From positions 1,364,001 through 1,428,000 of the forward strand of contig DAJPGJ010000001.1 of assembly GCA_025992705.1 (NCBI GenBank): a stretch of DNA of 64,000 nucleotides, in the 5' to 3' direction. The position numbers and the translations under genes are program-made. Positions 61,914 to 64,000 of this stretch are shown here, piece by piece; the first letter of the stretch is position 1, and each line of letters begins with the position of its first letter. A model generated the notes under the pieces. The model worked only from the letters and a program-made list of their open reading frames with translations. It was not told where the DNA came from and ran no database searches. This DNA comes from Coriobacteriaceae bacterium. GTDB lineage: Bacteria; Actinomycetota; Coriobacteriia; Coriobacteriales; QAMH01.

Positions 61914-64000
61914 CGCGATCACCGCCCGATGCCGAGTACCTGCCGCCCTGCGGCTGCGACGGAGACTCGTCTTCGTCTTCGTCTTCGTCTTCGTCTTCGT
62001 CTTCGTCTTCGCTCTCGTCGGAGTCCGACACCTGCGAATCGGTCGCGTCGTGGACGATATCGGCGTGCTCGAGATGGTTGCGTGACAGATAGAGTTCGCG
62101 TAGCTGCTCGTCGCTCATCTTGTCGAGACGCATCTGACGCTCGAAGCTCGAGCGCAGGCTCTCCACCACGATGAGGAACACGAAGACGAACGCGGTCCAT
62201 CCGAGGAACAGCGTGAGGAGCACGACCTTGCCCGTCATGCCAAGCGAGAACAGCACGAGGACAATGATGGGCACGGCGATGCCGACGATGACAGCACCGC
62301 GTATGAGCCGCGGATATATCCGCTGGAAGCGAGTGTAACGCCGAATGAGCGCCTTGCGATACTCGTCGCGATCGGCAAGCGCGCGTAGCACCTGCGAGAA
62401 GCGGAAGCGTCGCATGGGCACCTCGACGCTCTCGCCGTTGAAGATGCCACTTTGCTTTATCTCACGTGCGACCAGGCGGTTGACGTTGGAGAGCCAAGGG
62501 CGCACGAGTATGCCGAAGGCCATGGACACGGCGAGGAAACCCAACAGAATGCAGATGTCACGCAAGTAATGCAGCCCGTAGAAGCCGCAAATGGCCTCAC
62601 GCATCGCGTTGATGCCATAGGTGAACGGAAACAGCGGGTAGATCGCCTGGAAAAACGGCGATGTCATCTCGATGGGATACAGACCAGTCGCGGCCGGTAT
62701 CTGCACGAAGACGAGGACGATGCAGATGCCCTTGCCCAGATGTTGCAGGGTCACCGAAAGCGCGTAGATGATGCTGAGATAGGACAGCGCTGCGACGATT
62801 GACGCGAAGAACAGCGCCGGCAGGTTGACCACGTGCATGCCGATGACGGGCAGGCCCGCACAGCAGACGACGGCCTGCAAGATCACGAGCATGGCGTAGA
62901 GCAGGAAGCGCCCGAGATAACGCTGCGTAAGCGTGAGCTTGCGTATGCCACTCGAATCGACCTCCTGGCGCAGCACCACCATCAGCATGAAGGCACCAAT
63001 CCAGAAGGTGAGGTTCATGAACAGCGGTGCCATGGCCGCGCCGTAGGTGTCGACTGGATAGAGCTGCACGGTATCCAGACGCGTCGGCGCGCTGATGAAC
63101 TCGGCGACCTTCTCCGCGTCGAAACCATCCTCGCCGATGAAACTCGAGAGCGCGTCCGAGCCCGCAAGCATCAGGGCGTCGGTATGCACGCGGTCGATTT
63201 CGCCAACGAGCCCGTCGAGGAGCGCGCGGGTCTGATCGAGCGAACCTGCTGCCGAATCGAGCATCGCAACCATATCGTCGATGACATTTTCGGCCTGTGC
63301 GATGATGAACTTCTGACCCGCAATGGATCCTGCCGCCTTCGAGGTGGCGCCTGCAAGCGCGCCGAGCTTCTCGCCGAGCACGGGGGCGATGTCATCGGCC
63401 AGTATCTGGGAATAGAGGTCGGCCTTGGCATTCGCGTCATCGGCCGATGCACGCAGGCGAGCAAGCAGCTCTTGAGCCTCCGGAGTCTGTACCGGCAGCT
63501 CGCCTATCACGCGGGCTGCCTCGGCATAGGCATCGGCCGCGTCCTTCATCGCGCCCGTCACGAGCGGAACGCTATTGGCCGCAAAACTCATGTAATCGCC
63601 CTGCAGGGTCGAAGCCACGTCCGATACGGAATCCATGGCATCGGAGGCGTTGTCGATGGCGTCGCGTGCGATGGAAAGCGAGGATTTGGCCTCCTGTGCC
63701 CGTCCCTTGGCCTGCTGCGCCTGCTCGGCAAGTGACGCGATGGAGGATGCCGCACCTTCGAGCTTGTCCTTGGCCTCCTGCACGCGGGCAGAGGCGAGCG
63801 ACTTGGCACCATCGACGCGCTCATCCGACTTCTCTATCGCCGCATTGAGTGCCTCGGTTGCCTTGAGGCTCACGGTTTCGACGAAGGTTGCGTTTACCGT
63901 CGCGTCAAGCGTGTTGGCACCGGCATCGGTGATCTTGGGCGCGATTGGGCCAATCTTCTCGTTCACGTAATAGTCGATGTCGGGCTTTTCGAAATGCCCG
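61906..64000 (-). CDS. YhgE/Pip family membrane protein, N-terminus beyond window
   Basis: The open frame continues to the window end; the conserved DYYVNEKIGPIAPKITDAG at the edge shows that about 100-150 N-terminal residues are missing. Visible: coiled extracytoplasmic region, six C-terminal helices, and a cytosolic tail with a run of alternating Asp/Glu (EDEDEDEDEDEDE) encoded by a hexanucleotide repeat. Paralogue of the downstream gene and overlapping it by 8 bp. The acidic tail is not a general family feature. Confidence 0.9.
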   Translation of the reverse strand, partial: GHFEKPDIDYYVNEKIGPIAPKITDAGANTLDATVNATFVETVSLKATEALNAAIEKSDERVDGAKSLASARVQEAKDKLEGAASSIASLAEQAQQAKGRAQEAKSSLSIARDAIDNASDAMDSVSDVASTLQGDYMSFAANSVPLVTGAMKDAADAYAEAARVIGELPVQTPEAQELLARLRASADDANAKADLYSQILADDIAPVLGEKLGALAGATSKAAGSIAGQKFIIAQAENVIDDMVAMLDSAAGSLDQTRALLDGLVGEIDRVHTDALMLAGSDALSSFIGEDGFDAEKVAEFISAPTRLDTVQLYPVDTYGAAMAPLFMNLTFWIGAFMLMVVLRQEVDSSGIRKLTLTQRYLGRFLLYAMLVILQAVVCCAGLPVIGMHVVNLPALFFASIVAALSYLSIIYALSVTLQHLGKGICIVLVFVQIPAATGLYPIEMTSPFFQAIYPLFPFTYGINAMREAICGFYGLHYLRDICILLGFLAVSMAFGILVRPWLSNVNRLVAREIKQSGIFNGESVEVPMRRFRFSQVLRALADRDEYRKALIRRYTRFQRIYPRLIRGAVIVGIAVPIIVLVLFSLGMTGKVVLLTLFLGWTAFVFVFLIVVESLRSSFERQMRLDKMSDEQLRELYLSRNHLEHADIVHDATDSQVSDSDESEDEDEDEDEDEDEDESPSQPQGGRYSASGGDRDA
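61968..62009. repeat. Hexanucleotide tandem repeat (cgtctt)x7 inside a CDS
   Basis: Seven perfect 6-bp units encode the alternating Asp-Glu tail of the YhgE/Pip protein. Slippage would change tail length by two residues per unit without shifting frame. Confidence 0.9.

Noticed and set aside
61968..62009. (cgtctt)n as a CRISPR-like or non-coding repeat
   Set aside because: It is an in-frame hexanucleotide repeat inside a coding sequence; no spacers or cas genes exist in the window.

Overview
High-GC, densely coded bacterial DNA with good Shine-Dalgarno sites and no rRNA or tRNA genes visible. The gene content (bile salt hydrolase, a hydroxysteroid-dehydrogenase-like SDR, multi-domain Fe-S/flavin enoate reductases, an IS1249-type transposase, tandem YhgE/Pip proteins, many GGDEF and two-component regulators) best fits a gut Coriobacteriia (Collinsella/Eggerthella relatives). 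This is inferred from gene content; no marker gene fixes the genus.

Region by region. 0-14 kb: a zinc-ribbon MerR regulator, an alkylation-repair pair (Ada-AlkA fusion plus Ogt), an XRE/membrane-protein pair with a 12-12-12 operator, an AldA-like aldehyde dehydrogenase, a PAS-GGDEF protein, a phosphate operon (Na/Pi symporter - PhoB - PhoR) preceded by four Pho-box-like repeats at exact 11-bp steps, and a large hybrid histidine kinase. 13.7-20 kb: bile salt hydrolase, a solo trpB2 under a Trp-Trp-Trp leader peptide and attenuator, a flavin reductase-rubredoxin, and an SDR resembling 12-alpha-hydroxysteroid dehydrogenases. 20-38 kb: housekeeping and membrane functions (flippase-like protein, PH-domain pair, baeRF, GGDEF, galK/GH2 divergon), an IS1249-type element with 10-bp target duplication, an MFS transporter fused to CBS domains, a copper ATPase, and a MerR/DUF554 pair.

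38.2-52.8 kb is the most interesting part: an accessory island for uptake and reduction of an unidentified unsaturated carbonyl compound. It contains three EthD-like proteins, three SDRs (two close paralogues), two roughly 687-residue OYE/4Fe-4S/FAD enoate reductases, three transporters, and an HxlR regulator. Four promoters in the island carry the same 18-bp box (TWAC-N10-GTWM, core GTGCGT) directly against the -35 element, which defines a local regulon. A separate putative promoter for the HxlR-SDR-reductase operon has a run of ten G in a 17-bp spacer, the architecture of a slipped-strand ON/OFF switch. An intra-operon terminator and a 14-codon small ORF add further control layers.

53-64 kb: an FMN-binding small protein, a His-rich winged-helix regulator, TSUP and other membrane proteins, a VanRS-like two-component system next to an exported C39-like cysteine protease, and two YhgE/Pip proteins, the second running off the window end. 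Long, mostly perfect palindromes sit between genes at 19.7, 23.3 and 52.9 kb; the first and third are diverged copies of one element whose substitutions are compensated on both arms.
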